In this document: positions 1 through 8,478 of the stretch, piece by piece
Layout: each line of letters starts with the position of its first letter
Position numbering within the stretch: the stretch's first letter is position 1
Assembly: GCA_902626605.1 (NCBI GenBank)
Contig: CACOFZ010000003.1
Span: 62,001-126,000 of the forward strand
DNA: 64,000 nucleotides
Source of the DNA: an uncultured PS1 clade bacterium
GTDB lineage: Bacteria; Pseudomonadota; Alphaproteobacteria; MED-G09
Direction of reading: 5' to 3'
Translations under genes and position numbers: made by a program
Notes under the pieces: generated by a model
The model's input: only the letters and a program-made list of their open reading frames with translations
What the model was told of the DNA's origin: nothing
Database searches by the model: none

Positions 1-625
1 TTTTAAAATTATCATGCACAGGACTTTCTTTGCTAGAAACAAATCTAGTCCCCATCTGTATACCTTCCGCACCAACGGCAAAAGCTGCTGCCATACCAGC
101 TCCATCTGCAATTCCACCTGCCGCAATTATTGGTAAATCTATTTGTTTTCTGATTGCTTGTATTAAAACAAAAAGACCTACTTCCTCGGGGCTTTTAAAA
201 CCTCCACCTTCAGTACCCTCAACAACAAGTCCATCAACACCGCAATTAGCGGCTTTTATAGCTCCTTCGATACTTGGAACTGCATGATAAACTGTTATTC
301 CAGCATATTTAAGGATATCAACATACTTTGAAGGATCCCCAGCTGATGTAGTTACAAACTTGACCCCGTGCTCAACACAAAATTCAACCATGCTTTCATC
401 TTTTAAAAAAAGTAATGGTAAATTTACACCAAAAGGTTGGTCAGTTAATTCAGACATCTTTTCTATTTCAGCCTTACAGCTATCTACTTCACCTGAAGAT
501 GTTTCAATTATACCTAGACCACCTGCATTACAAACTGCGGAAGCTAATTGACTTCTAGCAATCCATCCCATTGGTGCTTGAACAATTGGATATTTAGATC
601 CTGTATGTTTTGTAACTCTATTCAT
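1..625 (-). CDS. Nitronate monooxygenase / FabK-like FMN enzyme (C-terminus off window)
   Basis: The reading frame starts at an ATG at 625 and runs open to the left edge, so about 208 N-terminal residues are seen and the C-terminal end is missing. The N-terminus has the family pattern PIVQAPMGW followed by a glycine-rich NAGGLGII stretch. The FMN phosphate-binding region shows VEGTEGGGF and then IIAAGGIADG and GAEGIQMGTRF. This is the TIM-barrel nitronate monooxygenase/2-nitropropane dioxygenase family, which also includes FabK enoyl-ACP reductases; substrate cannot be told from sequence. The start ATG overlaps the stop of the GST gene by one base (TAATG), so the genes at 2702, 1689 and 625 are probably one translationally coupled operon. 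A second family member lies at 39107. Confidence 0.85.
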   Translation of the reverse strand, partial: MNRVTKHTGSKYPIVQAPMGWIARSQLASAVCNAGGLGIIETSSGEVDSCKAEIEKMSELTDQPFGVNLPLLFLKDESMVEFCVEHGVKFVTTSAGDPSKYVDILKYAGITVYHAVPSIEGAIKAANCGVDGLVVEGTEGGGFKSPEEVGLFVLIQAIRKQIDLPIIAAGGIADGAGMAAAFAVGAEGIQMGTRFVSSKESPVHDNFK

Positions 626-1689
626 TAATTTTCCTTTGTAAGCAATCTCTCACAACCTGTATTTTTAAAAATATCTACAATTCTTTTTTGATGATGATCA
701 GATAGATTATAAAATTCTTGGTTAATCCATTTAAGACATTTGCCTTGATAACTGAAAGTCTTTTGTGTCCATTTAGATCCATCAATCTCAGTTTCCCATA
801 TATCTTCATCATTTTCTAATGCTTTACTATTGGCTAATAAGGCAGGTACATATACGCGTCCTATTTCATTTAAAATAAGTTTCATCTTTTCTGCTAAAAT
901 CTCAAAAGTTTCCCATGAGCTTTCATCGAGATTTATACCTGATAGATCTTCCATATTATTTATCCAGGCTACAGTTCTAATTGATTTTTTATGAGCAATT
1001 ACCCTAGGAGTAGGGTCTAAACCAATTAATTGAGTTAATTGACCATAAATTGCAAAATCAGCCGAACTTGGCCTATATCCAAAAAGAAATGGAAAATCTC
1101 TGAAATGATTTTCCATAATTTCAAGGAAACGTTTATAACTATTTTCAATTATAGAAGCTGTTTTATCATTTGAACCTACAACCCACAGTCTCTCAATTTG
1201 TCTTGAACCTATACTTTCTTTAAATAACTTTAAGGCACCATCTTCAAGATTAATTTTATGATGCAAAGGTAAAATTGAAGATGCATTATCTGCATCTTTT
1301 TTAAAATGCCATCTGTAATGAAACATATATTTTGTAACCCACTCATCACCAAAGTCTTCAAGAAGGTAATTTAAAAAACATAATGCTGGATCTTCAGGAA
1401 TAACACTTCTTTTTTCAAAATCATTTTCAAATTTTCTAATAATTGGTGTTGTATCAGTTAATGCACAAAAACCGTCTCTGCTATCACTCAGAATGAATGT
1501 AGGTAAAAGAGATGGCTTTGGTGGTTCTATTCCAAGGTTAGCAAAAACTCCTTCACCGTCAAATAAATCTTTGGGGTTTGCCCAAATAACTTGATAAGGA
1601 ATGTGTCTATAGCGTAAAAGTGCTATCATTTTTCTTGTGTAAGGGGATGGTGGCAATCCTATAAGAGTAATTTTATTCTTATTTAACAT
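625..1689 (-). CDS. Large glutathione S-transferase family protein
   Basis: A 354-residue protein with an N-terminal thioredoxin-like GST domain: the opening ITLIGLPPSPYTRKMIALL resembles the glutathione-site segment of GSTs, and LLPTFIL resembles the conserved cis-proline strand. A helical GST C-terminal domain follows, including SSADFAIYGQL, which matches the usual N-capping aspartate segment. It is about 120 residues longer than a classical GST, the extra lying mainly in the middle and C-terminal parts. I chose the ATG at 1689, since the TTG 21 bases upstream would overlap the preceding gene; a GGAG sits about 13 bases before the ATG. It lies 2 bases after the membrane hydrolase gene and overlaps the nitronate monooxygenase start. 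The substrate is unknown. Confidence 0.8.
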   Translation of the reverse strand: MLNKNKITLIGLPPSPYTRKMIALLRYRHIPYQVIWANPKDLFDGEGVFANLGIEPPKPSLLPTFILSDSRDGFCALTDTTPIIRKFENDFEKRSVIPEDPALCFLNYLLEDFGDEWVTKYMFHYRWHFKKDADNASSILPLHHKINLEDGALKLFKESIGSRQIERLWVVGSNDKTASIIENSYKRFLEIMENHFRDFPFLFGYRPSSADFAIYGQLTQLIGLDPTPRVIAHKKSIRTVAWINNMEDLSGINLDESSWETFEILAEKMKLILNEIGRVYVPALLANSKALENDEDIWETEIDGSKWTQKTFSYQGKCLKWINQEFYNLSDHHQKRIVDIFKNTGCERLLTKEN

Positions 1690-1691
1690 TT

Positions 1692-2702
1692 TTAATTTAA
1701 ATCTCCGCAATTTTTACCATTTAACATGTCTTTGAATAAATCCAATTGACCCTCATCCAAGCCACGACTTGTCCACCAAATCGCATGCTCATTCATACTG
1801 TTTTGGTCATCTATAATTAATCCCCACATTGGTTCAATCTGATTAGGTATCATTGAATAGCGAATATCTGTGACAAGATTTTCCTCTTTTATAAACCCTA
1901 AATAATCTTGAGAAAACCAACGAAATCTCTCAATATCTTTTCTTTGCTGACTATTTTTATCAAGATTGGGCAAATCATTTTGATAATTAAATATTTTAAT
2001 AGTTTCACCTAAACACCAAGTAGTTTTTTGAGCTGTTCGAATTGCATCAACATAAAAAGCTTCATCATATTGATAAATTGACTTCCATAAAATCAAATTT
2101 CCAAATGATGGTTTAAGGGTCATACGCTCGGCATTATGTCCTCTTGAGTTAGCAAGTTGTATGGAAGCCGATAAAGCTCTTTCATACTGAAAAAAACCAA
2201 AAGATAAATAAAGGATGATCCATCCTATAGCGAAAAAGCTAAAGATTTTTTTTCTTGTTATTATCGTTATTGCTATCAGTATTAGGATAGGAATTGTAAA
2301 GATTGGATCAACAATAGATATATTATTCCAAGTAACCCGCTCATTTGAAAATGGCCAAAAAAGAAGTGTGCCGTAAGATGTACATGCATCAAGTAACCCG
2401 TGAGTCGCATATCCCAAAAAACTAGCAATATAAACAGTTTTTAGACTCATTGACCTTTTAACGAAAAGAAATATAAAAAGAGCAACAATTAAAGAACCAA
2501 AGGGAATAAAAAAAAGTGAGTGGCTAAATTGTCTGTGATATTCAAGAAATAAAATAGGATCAGTTTCTGATCGTATTAATGCATCTAGATCAGGAGCCAA
2601 TCCTGCCAGAAAGCCAATAAAACCAATCTTAACAATATTACTTCTATTAGCTGAAGACTGTGCAAAGGCTGCGCCAACTGTTCCCTGAGAAATTGGATCC
2701 AT
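1692..2702 (-). CDS. YdjM/DUF457-type membrane-bound metal-dependent hydrolase
   Basis: A 336-residue integral membrane protein of the YdjM (PF04307) family. Conserved polar residues sit in the expected order: PDLD at 37-40, HRQFSHS at 56-62, HGLLD at 101-105 followed by the WPFS segment, and DPIFT near 132-136. These histidines and aspartates are the proposed metal ligands. About four to five hydrophobic segments lie between residues 24 and 170; the last 160 residues are mostly soluble and contain no domain I recognise. E. coli YdjM is an SOS-regulated gene, but no LexA box was noticed here. The gene opens the minus-strand operon with the GST and nitronate monooxygenase genes. The exact reaction is unknown for the family. 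Confidence 0.85.
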   Translation of the reverse strand: MDPISQGTVGAAFAQSSANRSNIVKIGFIGFLAGLAPDLDALIRSETDPILFLEYHRQFSHSLFFIPFGSLIVALFIFLFVKRSMSLKTVYIASFLGYATHGLLDACTSYGTLLFWPFSNERVTWNNISIVDPIFTIPILILIAITIITRKKIFSFFAIGWIILYLSFGFFQYERALSASIQLANSRGHNAERMTLKPSFGNLILWKSIYQYDEAFYVDAIRTAQKTTWCLGETIKIFNYQNDLPNLDKNSQQRKDIERFRWFSQDYLGFIKEENLVTDIRYSMIPNQIEPMWGLIIDDQNSMNEHAIWWTSRGLDEGQLDLFKDMLNGKNCGDLN

Positions 2703-2815
2703 TTTTAATTCCCAAAATAATATAATAATAAAATCATTGTTAATAATATCAGATAAAATAAATTTAGCTTATGTAAAAAAATTGATGAAAAGAATTATTA
2801 ATATAAGATTATTTT

Positions 2816-3568
2816 ATGAATAAAAGAGCACTAATCACAGGATCTTCAACTGGTATAGGTTTTGAATATGCGAAGTATTTATCGAAAGAAGGATGGAGTC
2901 TTGATCTTATTTCACAGAACAAAGCTAGATCTTTAGAGTCAAAAAATAAACTATCTTATGAAAAGGCACAGTTTCACATATTTGATTTAGGCAAGAAAGA
3001 GTCAATAAATTCAATATTAGATAATTTTGAAACTCCTGATCTTATAGTGGCAAATGCTGGAATAGCAATTAATGGTAACATTGGTGAAATTAAACAGGAT
3101 GAAAGAGAGTACTTCTTCTACCTAATGTGCGGAGGTGTTATAGACTTAATTGAAGGATTTATCCCAAAAATGCTTGATAAAAGAAATGGAAGAATTGTTA
3201 TAATTTCAAGCATTGGAGCTAAAACTTCAATGCCAAAATCTTCACTTTATTCATCAATAAAAGCCGGTATATATGCATATGGTAAATCGATATCGACAGA
3301 GCTTAAAAATAAAAATATTTCAGTCACAGTTAGTCTTCCTGGTTATGTTAGAACTAAAGCTCATGAAAGAGTAGGATTAGATCATCTTATAAAAAAGGTA
3401 CCAGGTTGGATGTGGATCAATCCTGAGCAAGTAGTTTTAGAAACGGAAGTAGCATCATTAAAAGGAAAATCAGAAGTTATACCCGGAAAGGTATATAAGA
3501 CTGTAAAACCATTTTTAAATTTAAATATTGCTGTTAAAATATGGAAATGGATTACAAAAAGAAATTAG
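2816..3568 (+). CDS. Short-chain dehydrogenase/reductase (classical SDR)
   Basis: A 250-residue classical SDR. The Rossmann cofactor loop TGSSTGIG is at 8-15, the NAG motif at 80-82, the catalytic serine at 131-132 and the YxxxK pair at Y145/K149. PGYVRT near residue 175 is the usual loop after the active site. The overall style (SSLYSSIKA, short C-terminus) is like DltE/YqjQ-type SDRs of lipid or unknown metabolism. The next gene, encoding a small DUF2878-like membrane protein, begins one base after this stop, so the two are probably cotranscribed. The 113-bp gap to the left is divergent with the membrane hydrolase gene. The substrate is not predictable. Confidence 0.9.
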   Translation: MNKRALITGSSTGIGFEYAKYLSKEGWSLDLISQNKARSLESKNKLSYEKAQFHIFDLGKKESINSILDNFETPDLIVANAGIAINGNIGEIKQDEREYFFYLMCGGVIDLIEGFIPKMLDKRNGRIVIISSIGAKTSMPKSSLYSSIKAGIYAYGKSISTELKNKNISVTVSLPGYVRTKAHERVGLDHLIKKVPGWMWINPEQVVLETEVASLKGKSEVIPGKVYKTVKPFLNLNIAVKIWKWITKRN

Positions 3569-3569
3569 A

Positions 3570-4109
3570 ATGCCTGTAAAAATTCAGTTCAAAAAAATTG
3601 TTACTTCGAAATTTCTCAATATTATTGTTTTTAATTTGTTGTGGTTAGGATTAGTTCTGGGAAGAGAATCCCTTATATACTTAACTTTACCCAGCCTACT
3701 AATTTATTTAGCATGTCTTTTACGTATTGGTGACCTCAAAGTACATCAGATATTAATCCCAGCCGCAATCGGAATTACGATTGACATTAGTCTTACCTTT
3801 TTCGGAATTTTCATCTTTCCTGAATCAAGCTTAATTATTCCCTTCTGGTTAATCATATTGTGGATTAATTTTAGCACCACCCTTACTCTATCTCTTTCAT
3901 TTATAGGTAAGAACAAATTGGTCGCATTTGGACTTGGCGCAACTGCCTTACCTTTCAATTATACTGTTGGTGAACGTTTAGGAGCTGTCACTTTCGGCGA
4001 CCCTTATCTTTTTTCGATATTGGTCCTTGCTATTGTCTGGTCTGTAAGTTTTCCAATTTTATTTATAGTATCGCATGAAAATTTTATTGAAAGACTGAAA
4101 ATACGTTAA
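3570..4109 (+). CDS. DUF2878-like small integral membrane protein
   Basis: A 179-residue hydrophobic protein with about five to six transmembrane segments. The segment with PFWLIILWINFSTTL followed by a second helix, and the GERLGAVTFG motif near residue 145, resemble DUF2878 proteins, whose function is unknown. I chose the ATG at 3570, immediately after the SDR stop codon; a longer reading from a TTG at 3528 would overlap the SDR by 41 bases. Coupling to an SDR is the only functional hint. It is the last gene before the island boundary and so probably marks the ancestral chromosome to the left of guaA. Confidence 0.7.
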   Translation: MPVKIQFKKIVTSKFLNIIVFNLLWLGLVLGRESLIYLTLPSLLIYLACLLRIGDLKVHQILIPAAIGITIDISLTFFGIFIFPESSLIIPFWLIILWINFSTTLTLSLSFIGKNKLVAFGLGATALPFNYTVGERLGAVTFGDPYLFSILVLAIVWSVSFPILFIVSHENFIERLKIR

Positions 4110-4173
4110 CTTTTGTATTACTTTTTATCTTCCATAATCAAAATCTCTTGAGGTATATCTGTTTTAATACAAA

Positions 4174-4193
4174 TCATTCTATTCCCACTCAAT
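4174..4193. repeat. Putative distal att site, copy of the guaA 3' end
   Basis: The plus-strand sequence tcattctattcccactcaat matches 18 of 20 positions of 8479-8498, with a perfect 14-base core (tattcccactcaat, 4180-4193). Read on the minus strand it repeats the end of guaA, ATT GAG TGG GAA TAG, but is not attached to any guaA frame. This is the pattern left when an island integrates into a gene end and restores it: one complete gene end, and one orphan copy at the far side. Confidence 0.65.
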
Positions 4194-4245
4194 AGCACAC
4201 GTCAAAAAAACCATTATTAATCAATAACTTACAAGGACTTTTTTC

Positions 4246-4268
4246 AAGTGTGTAGTAAGTGTGTAGTA
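4246..4268. repeat. Tandem 11-bp repeat, possible integrase arm sites
   Basis: The unit aagtgtgtagt occurs twice head to tail, followed by a final a, 53 bases inside the left att copy. Short direct repeats just inside the ends of integrative elements often serve as arm-type sites for tyrosine integrases. Nothing else in the 179-bp gap between 4109 and 4289 explains them. The role is inference. Confidence 0.4.
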
Positions 4269-4288
4269 GATTTTTCATTAAATTTTTC

Positions 4289-6694
4289 TCAATTTTTATC
4301 ATAATTTAACTGTGGATAACTAATTTTTTTTGAACAAAATGGACATCGTGAACCGCTAACCATTAATCTTATTTCCCTTAACCATATGTGATCATCACCC
4401 TTTTCGCATTTCCACCAAACCTTTTTATGTGAACCTGGAACGAAATTCTTAGGTTTTAGGTTACCGTTTTTGGAATAATTCCATTGCTTAGCAATTCGAG
4501 GGTATAAAATAAGGAGGTTATTATCTTTAGATGGTTTTTTATTAGAGCAGTAAGGGCAGCCGACTCCACTTGTTCTACTTCCAATTGTTGTTTCCCACTC
4601 ATGATCATCGCCTTTTTCGCATTTCCACCATACTTTTTTATTAGACTTAGATAAAAAATTTTGAGGTTTTAGATTTCCGTTTTTGGTAGGATGCCATTGA
4701 TCAGATATTTTTGGATAATCAAGAAGAAAATTGTTTTCTTTGCTTGCTTTAAGTCCAGAGCAAAAAGGACAATTGCTTCCTTTTGTTCTTGAACCTATTG
4801 TTGCTTCCCACTCATGATCATCACCCTTTTCACATTTCCACCATACTTTTTTTGCTGAATGAGGTGACATGTTCTCTGGTTTGAGTTTTCCATTTTTTTT
4901 ACGGTGCCATTGTTTTGCTATTTTTGGGTATAATGTAAGAAGATTCCTTTTGTCGGAACCAATACGCCCAGAACAATAAGGACAGCCACTTCCACCTGAT
5001 GTTCTGTTTGCAATCGGTGTTTTCCACTCATGATCATCACCCTTTTCACATTTCCACCATACTTTTTTTGCTGAATGAGGTGAAATGTTCTCTGGTTTGA
5101 GTTTTCCATTTTTTTTACGGTGCCATTGTTTTGCTATTTTTGGGTATAATGTAAGAAGATTCCTTTTGTCGGATACAATACGCCCAGAACAATAAGGACA
5201 GCCACTTCCACTTGATGTTCTATTTACAATTCTTGTTTCCCACTCATGATCATCGCCTTTTTCACATTTCCACCATATCCTTTTTGAAGATCCAGGAGCA
5301 ATTAGTTCAGGTTTTAAAATTCCATTTTTAGTAGGATGAATTTCTTTTGCAATTGCAGGATATTTTTTGAGAAGATTATTTTTTTTTGATGCCTTTCTTC
5401 CTGCACAAAAAGGGCATGAAACTTTCTTCTTAGTTCTAGAATTTAATCTTGATTGTATTGATGCCTTCCATTCGTGATCATTAGCTTTTTTACACTTCCA
5501 CCATACTTCTTTTGCTGAATGAGGTGAAAAATTATCTGGTGTTAATGGTTTATTTTTTTTTGGGTGCCATTCTTTTACTAGTTCTGGATAAATATTTGAT
5601 AAAGAAAATTCTGGAGGGGGGTAAGGAAGATAGCTTATAAATTTTCTGTATTCAATTTCATTAGTAAATCCCTCCTTTCTGATGTAGTTAATTAATTTTA
5701 CCTTATCAATATCACTTACAAATTTTGAAATCTTTTTTATAATTAAGTTTAATTCACCTTTTATTAAGTTCCTTCCTTTTAACTGAATATCGAGATCTGA
5801 GATTATATCAAGAGGTAATTCTCTTACCCTAATAACATCAATATTAAGTTTATTTAGTTTTTTATTTTTATTGATATCTTTTTTTATCTTTTTTTTATGC
5901 CAAAAATAACCGTCATACTCTATTCCTAAATTATATTTAGGAATGAAAACATCTAATTCTTGTTTATATTTTTTTTCTCTCCACTTAACATTATTAGCGC
6001 CAAAGATCTTTCTTAATTCTGTTAATATTCTTATCTCATTTAATGATGTCTTTGATTTACAATAAGGGCATCCTGTACCCTGATAAGATCTTGAATTTAT
6101 TTGCGCTAACCACTCGTGTTCATCTACTTTTGAGCATTTCCACCATACTTTTTTGTTTGATCCTACAGAAAAATTTTCAATTTTAATATTTATATTTTTT
6201 GTAGGATGCCATTCCTTTGCAATTTTTGGAAAAAGGGTAATTAAATTATTAGATTTTGAGCCTCTACGCCCACTACAGAATGGGCACTTTGCATTCTTAC
6301 TTGTTCTACTTGAAATTCTTGTTTCCCACTCATGATCATCGCCTTTTTCGCATTTCCACCATACTTTTTTTCCCGATTTTGAAGTAAAATCTTGAGGTTT
6401 TGAATTACCATTTTTGCTAGGATGCCATTGTCTTGCTATTTCTGGATGAAGATTAAGAAGATTATTATCTTTTGAAACTTTTTGATTAGCACAAAAAGGG
6501 CAGCCAGTTTTACCAGCCGTTCTATTTAAAATTCTTGTTTCCCACTCATGATCATCGCCTTTTTCGCATTTCCACCATACTTTTTTTCCCGATTTTGGAA
6601 AAAAATTTTGAGGTTTTAAATTACCATTTTTGTTGGGATGCCATTGCTTAGCAATATCAGGATATTTCACTTTTAAATTATTACTATTTGGCAT
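4289..6694 (-). CDS. Nine-unit zinc-ribbon (DUF4379-like) protein with nested Vsr-like nuclease domain
   Basis: An 801-residue protein built from nine units of about 72 residues. Each unit has an IAKQWHPxKNG lead, then VWWKC, DDHEW and CPFC; the Cys, His, Cys, Cys set (first unit C43, H49, C65, C68) fits a treble-clef zinc ribbon of the DUF4379 type. Three units precede and six follow a non-repeat insert at about 215-350. The insert reads like a PD-(D/E)XK or very-short-patch-repair nuclease: E220, ELDVFIP with D248, GIEYDGYFWH with E259, D261 and H266, then DINKNKKLN and VIRVRE. Such proteins occur in phages, giant viruses and islands; a DNA-targeting or homing role is inferred. The ATG at 6694 follows AAAGAGA. 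It lies inside the guaA islet, downstream of the Fic gene. Confidence 0.8.
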   Translation of the reverse strand: MPNSNNLKVKYPDIAKQWHPNKNGNLKPQNFFPKSGKKVWWKCEKGDDHEWETRILNRTAGKTGCPFCANQKVSKDNNLLNLHPEIARQWHPSKNGNSKPQDFTSKSGKKVWWKCEKGDDHEWETRISSRTSKNAKCPFCSGRRGSKSNNLITLFPKIAKEWHPTKNINIKIENFSVGSNKKVWWKCSKVDEHEWLAQINSRSYQGTGCPYCKSKTSLNEIRILTELRKIFGANNVKWREKKYKQELDVFIPKYNLGIEYDGYFWHKKKIKKDINKNKKLNKLNIDVIRVRELPLDIISDLDIQLKGRNLIKGELNLIIKKISKFVSDIDKVKLINYIRKEGFTNEIEYRKFISYLPYPPPEFSLSNIYPELVKEWHPKKNKPLTPDNFSPHSAKEVWWKCKKANDHEWKASIQSRLNSRTKKKVSCPFCAGRKASKKNNLLKKYPAIAKEIHPTKNGILKPELIAPGSSKRIWWKCEKGDDHEWETRIVNRTSSGSGCPYCSGRIVSDKRNLLTLYPKIAKQWHRKKNGKLKPENISPHSAKKVWWKCEKGDDHEWKTPIANRTSGGSGCPYCSGRIGSDKRNLLTLYPKIAKQWHRKKNGKLKPENMSPHSAKKVWWKCEKGDDHEWEATIGSRTKGSNCPFCSGLKASKENNFLLDYPKISDQWHPTKNGNLKPQNFLSKSNKKVWWKCEKGDDHEWETTIGSRTSGVGCPYCSNKKPSKDNNLLILYPRIAKQWNYSKNGNLKPKNFVPGSHKKVWWKCEKGDDHIWLREIRLMVSGSRCPFCSKKISYPQLNYDKN
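4831..5262 (-). repeat. Two near-identical 216-bp tandem units inside the zinc-ribbon gene
   Basis: The blocks at 4831-5046 and 5047-5262 correspond to adjacent zinc-ribbon units six and seven. They are almost identical at the DNA level over the first 160 or so bases, differing at only a few positions, while other units of the protein differ widely. The period is exactly 72 codons. This indicates recent unit duplication or gene conversion within the array. Confidence 0.8.
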
Positions 6695-6758
6695 ATTTCT
6701 CTTTAAGTTCTTATACTAATAAGTAGTTTTATATTATTATTTTTTTTTAAAACTAGAA

Positions 6759-8348
6759 TTAGTCATTTTTAAAAAAATATGATGCGGCAATATTACTAAT
6801 ATATTCCCCTGCAATTTCGTCAACCTCAGAGCCATTAATTTTATTTCTATTCCAATCATACTGCCAATAATTGTTACCACCAGGTTGAAATTTTTTATCT
6901 TTATGTTTTTCAGGTAAGTAATACATAAAAAGATTTTCCTCGTTTTTTAACTTAACGCTAACTATACCCCTTAATTGAATTTTAGCCTCATTAACGGGAC
7001 TTTTATATATTACTGTTCGGTTTCTTAGTTGTTGACGATATTTTGTGTAAAATGGTTGATATTCACGCGAAGAATCAGGTACATAACCTCCAAAATAAAG
7101 TCCAACAGTTTCTGTAAATGGACTTCTAGCTGTTCCAATCTTAACTTCATCAGGTTCCTCTTTTATTTTTAATTGACTTAGATGTTTTGAGAAAAAGGCT
7201 GATCCAGAATAAACCGCTTCCATTCTTCCATTTACAGAATGTAGGAAATCCAAATTAAATGCTGTAGTGGCATGAATTGAACCAGCCCTTAAAATTTCTT
7301 CCCACTTCTCTTGATCTATAATTGGTTTATTATAAATCATTATTTTAGACTTTATGCCTCTCTCCTCACATTCAGAATTCCAATCCCAGCAAAGTTGTAC
7401 AAAAGCTTGACATATAGATTTGAATCTTAATCTCCATTCAGCATACAAAATATCGGCTTTAGTTTCGTTTCTTTTTTCAACAGCAGAAAGAACATTTTCA
7501 AATAATTTTACCCTTGTTTTTCTAGATGTCTCAATACTAGATCTATAAATATATATATTCTCTAACTGTAAATCTGAAATGTGATTAACTAATGGGTTGT
7601 AATCACCTTCATCAGCAGCATACAGCAGATCATAATATTTAGATTTACTTATTTCACCTAAATGATATGGAAAATAATTAAATTTTGATAAACACCAGTC
7701 AGTAATTTTTCTTATAGTTCTTCCATTGCCATCTAGAAAAGGATGAATCTTAGTAAGCTCATGATGTAAAAAAGTTGCCAAAATAATAGGGTTTTCATTT
7801 ACATTGGAATGAAATTCTCTACACACCTCTCCTAAATGCTCACCTATCAAAAAAGGTTCTGAAACTTCTAATTCACCCAAGTCATCTTTAGTTACAGAAA
7901 CATCCTCGGTTCTAAATGTTCCTATTTTATCCATTGGTAATTTTGTACCTTGCATCACTATGCTGTGAAACTCTTTAATTAGACTTAGAGATAAATCTTC
8001 ATTAACAACTTTTCTGATAAAATCAGATGCTTCAATTAGGTTTAACCCTTCTCTTGATCCTCTTATTTTTGATAGATCTATATCAGATTTTTTTAATTCA
8101 TGATTTAGTTGAAAAAACTTCATTAATTCTTCAGTTTGTCCAATCCGCATAGCAATATTTTCTATATTTAATGAAGATCTTATATCGGAAAGCCCAACTT
8201 TATTTAATATTTCTGAAAATGCTGCAGTTCTTTCTCTGGAAGTTATTTTACCTAAATCATTTATTGATTTATACTCATTTTCTATCTCTCTTAAGTTAAC
8301 AAAAGTAGACTTGAATAAGGAATCCTTTAATGATTTAATTTTAATCAT
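6759..8348 (-). CDS. Fic-domain AMP transferase with inhibitory motif and unknown C-terminal domain
   Basis: A 529-residue protein. The Fic catalytic motif HPFLDGNGRTIR is complete at 202-213, so the enzyme is predicted to transfer AMP (or another nucleotide phosphate) to target hydroxyls. An upstream S59-LNI-E63-N64 fits the (S/T)xxxE(G/N) inhibitory-helix motif, placing it with self-inhibited class II Fic proteins. The Fic core ends near residue 265. The last 240 residues, containing KADILYAEWRLRFKSICQAF and a Gly/Tyr-rich region GLYFGGYVPDSS, match no domain I recognise and may recognise the target. It sits 64 bp upstream of the zinc-ribbon gene on the same strand, inside the guaA islet. 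No separate antitoxin gene is seen. Confidence 0.88.
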   Translation of the reverse strand: MIKIKSLKDSLFKSTFVNLREIENEYKSINDLGKITSRERTAAFSEILNKVGLSDIRSSLNIENIAMRIGQTEELMKFFQLNHELKKSDIDLSKIRGSREGLNLIEASDFIRKVVNEDLSLSLIKEFHSIVMQGTKLPMDKIGTFRTEDVSVTKDDLGELEVSEPFLIGEHLGEVCREFHSNVNENPIILATFLHHELTKIHPFLDGNGRTIRKITDWCLSKFNYFPYHLGEISKSKYYDLLYAADEGDYNPLVNHISDLQLENIYIYRSSIETSRKTRVKLFENVLSAVEKRNETKADILYAEWRLRFKSICQAFVQLCWDWNSECEERGIKSKIMIYNKPIIDQEKWEEILRAGSIHATTAFNLDFLHSVNGRMEAVYSGSAFFSKHLSQLKIKEEPDEVKIGTARSPFTETVGLYFGGYVPDSSREYQPFYTKYRQQLRNRTVIYKSPVNEAKIQLRGIVSVKLKNEENLFMYYLPEKHKDKKFQPGGNNYWQYDWNRNKINGSEVDEIAGEYISNIAASYFFKND

Positions 8349-8478
8349 AAAAAATATTTAATTACTTTTATTTTATTTAATCAATTTTTTTTTCTCTTGA
8401 AATCATAGATATTTTTAAATGGATAAAGAAATTTTATTGTATTTGATGTAACTCATATTTTTAAGTTACTGATTTTAT

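Noticed and set aside
3746..3958. Minus-strand open frame inside the DUF2878-like gene
   Set aside because: It is the antisense of a well-supported membrane protein and has no recognisable features.
4400..6600. Regularly spaced near-identical DNA blocks resembling a CRISPR-like or satellite array
   Set aside because: The blocks keep one open reading frame with a 72-codon period and conserved Cys/His motifs, so they are protein repeats.
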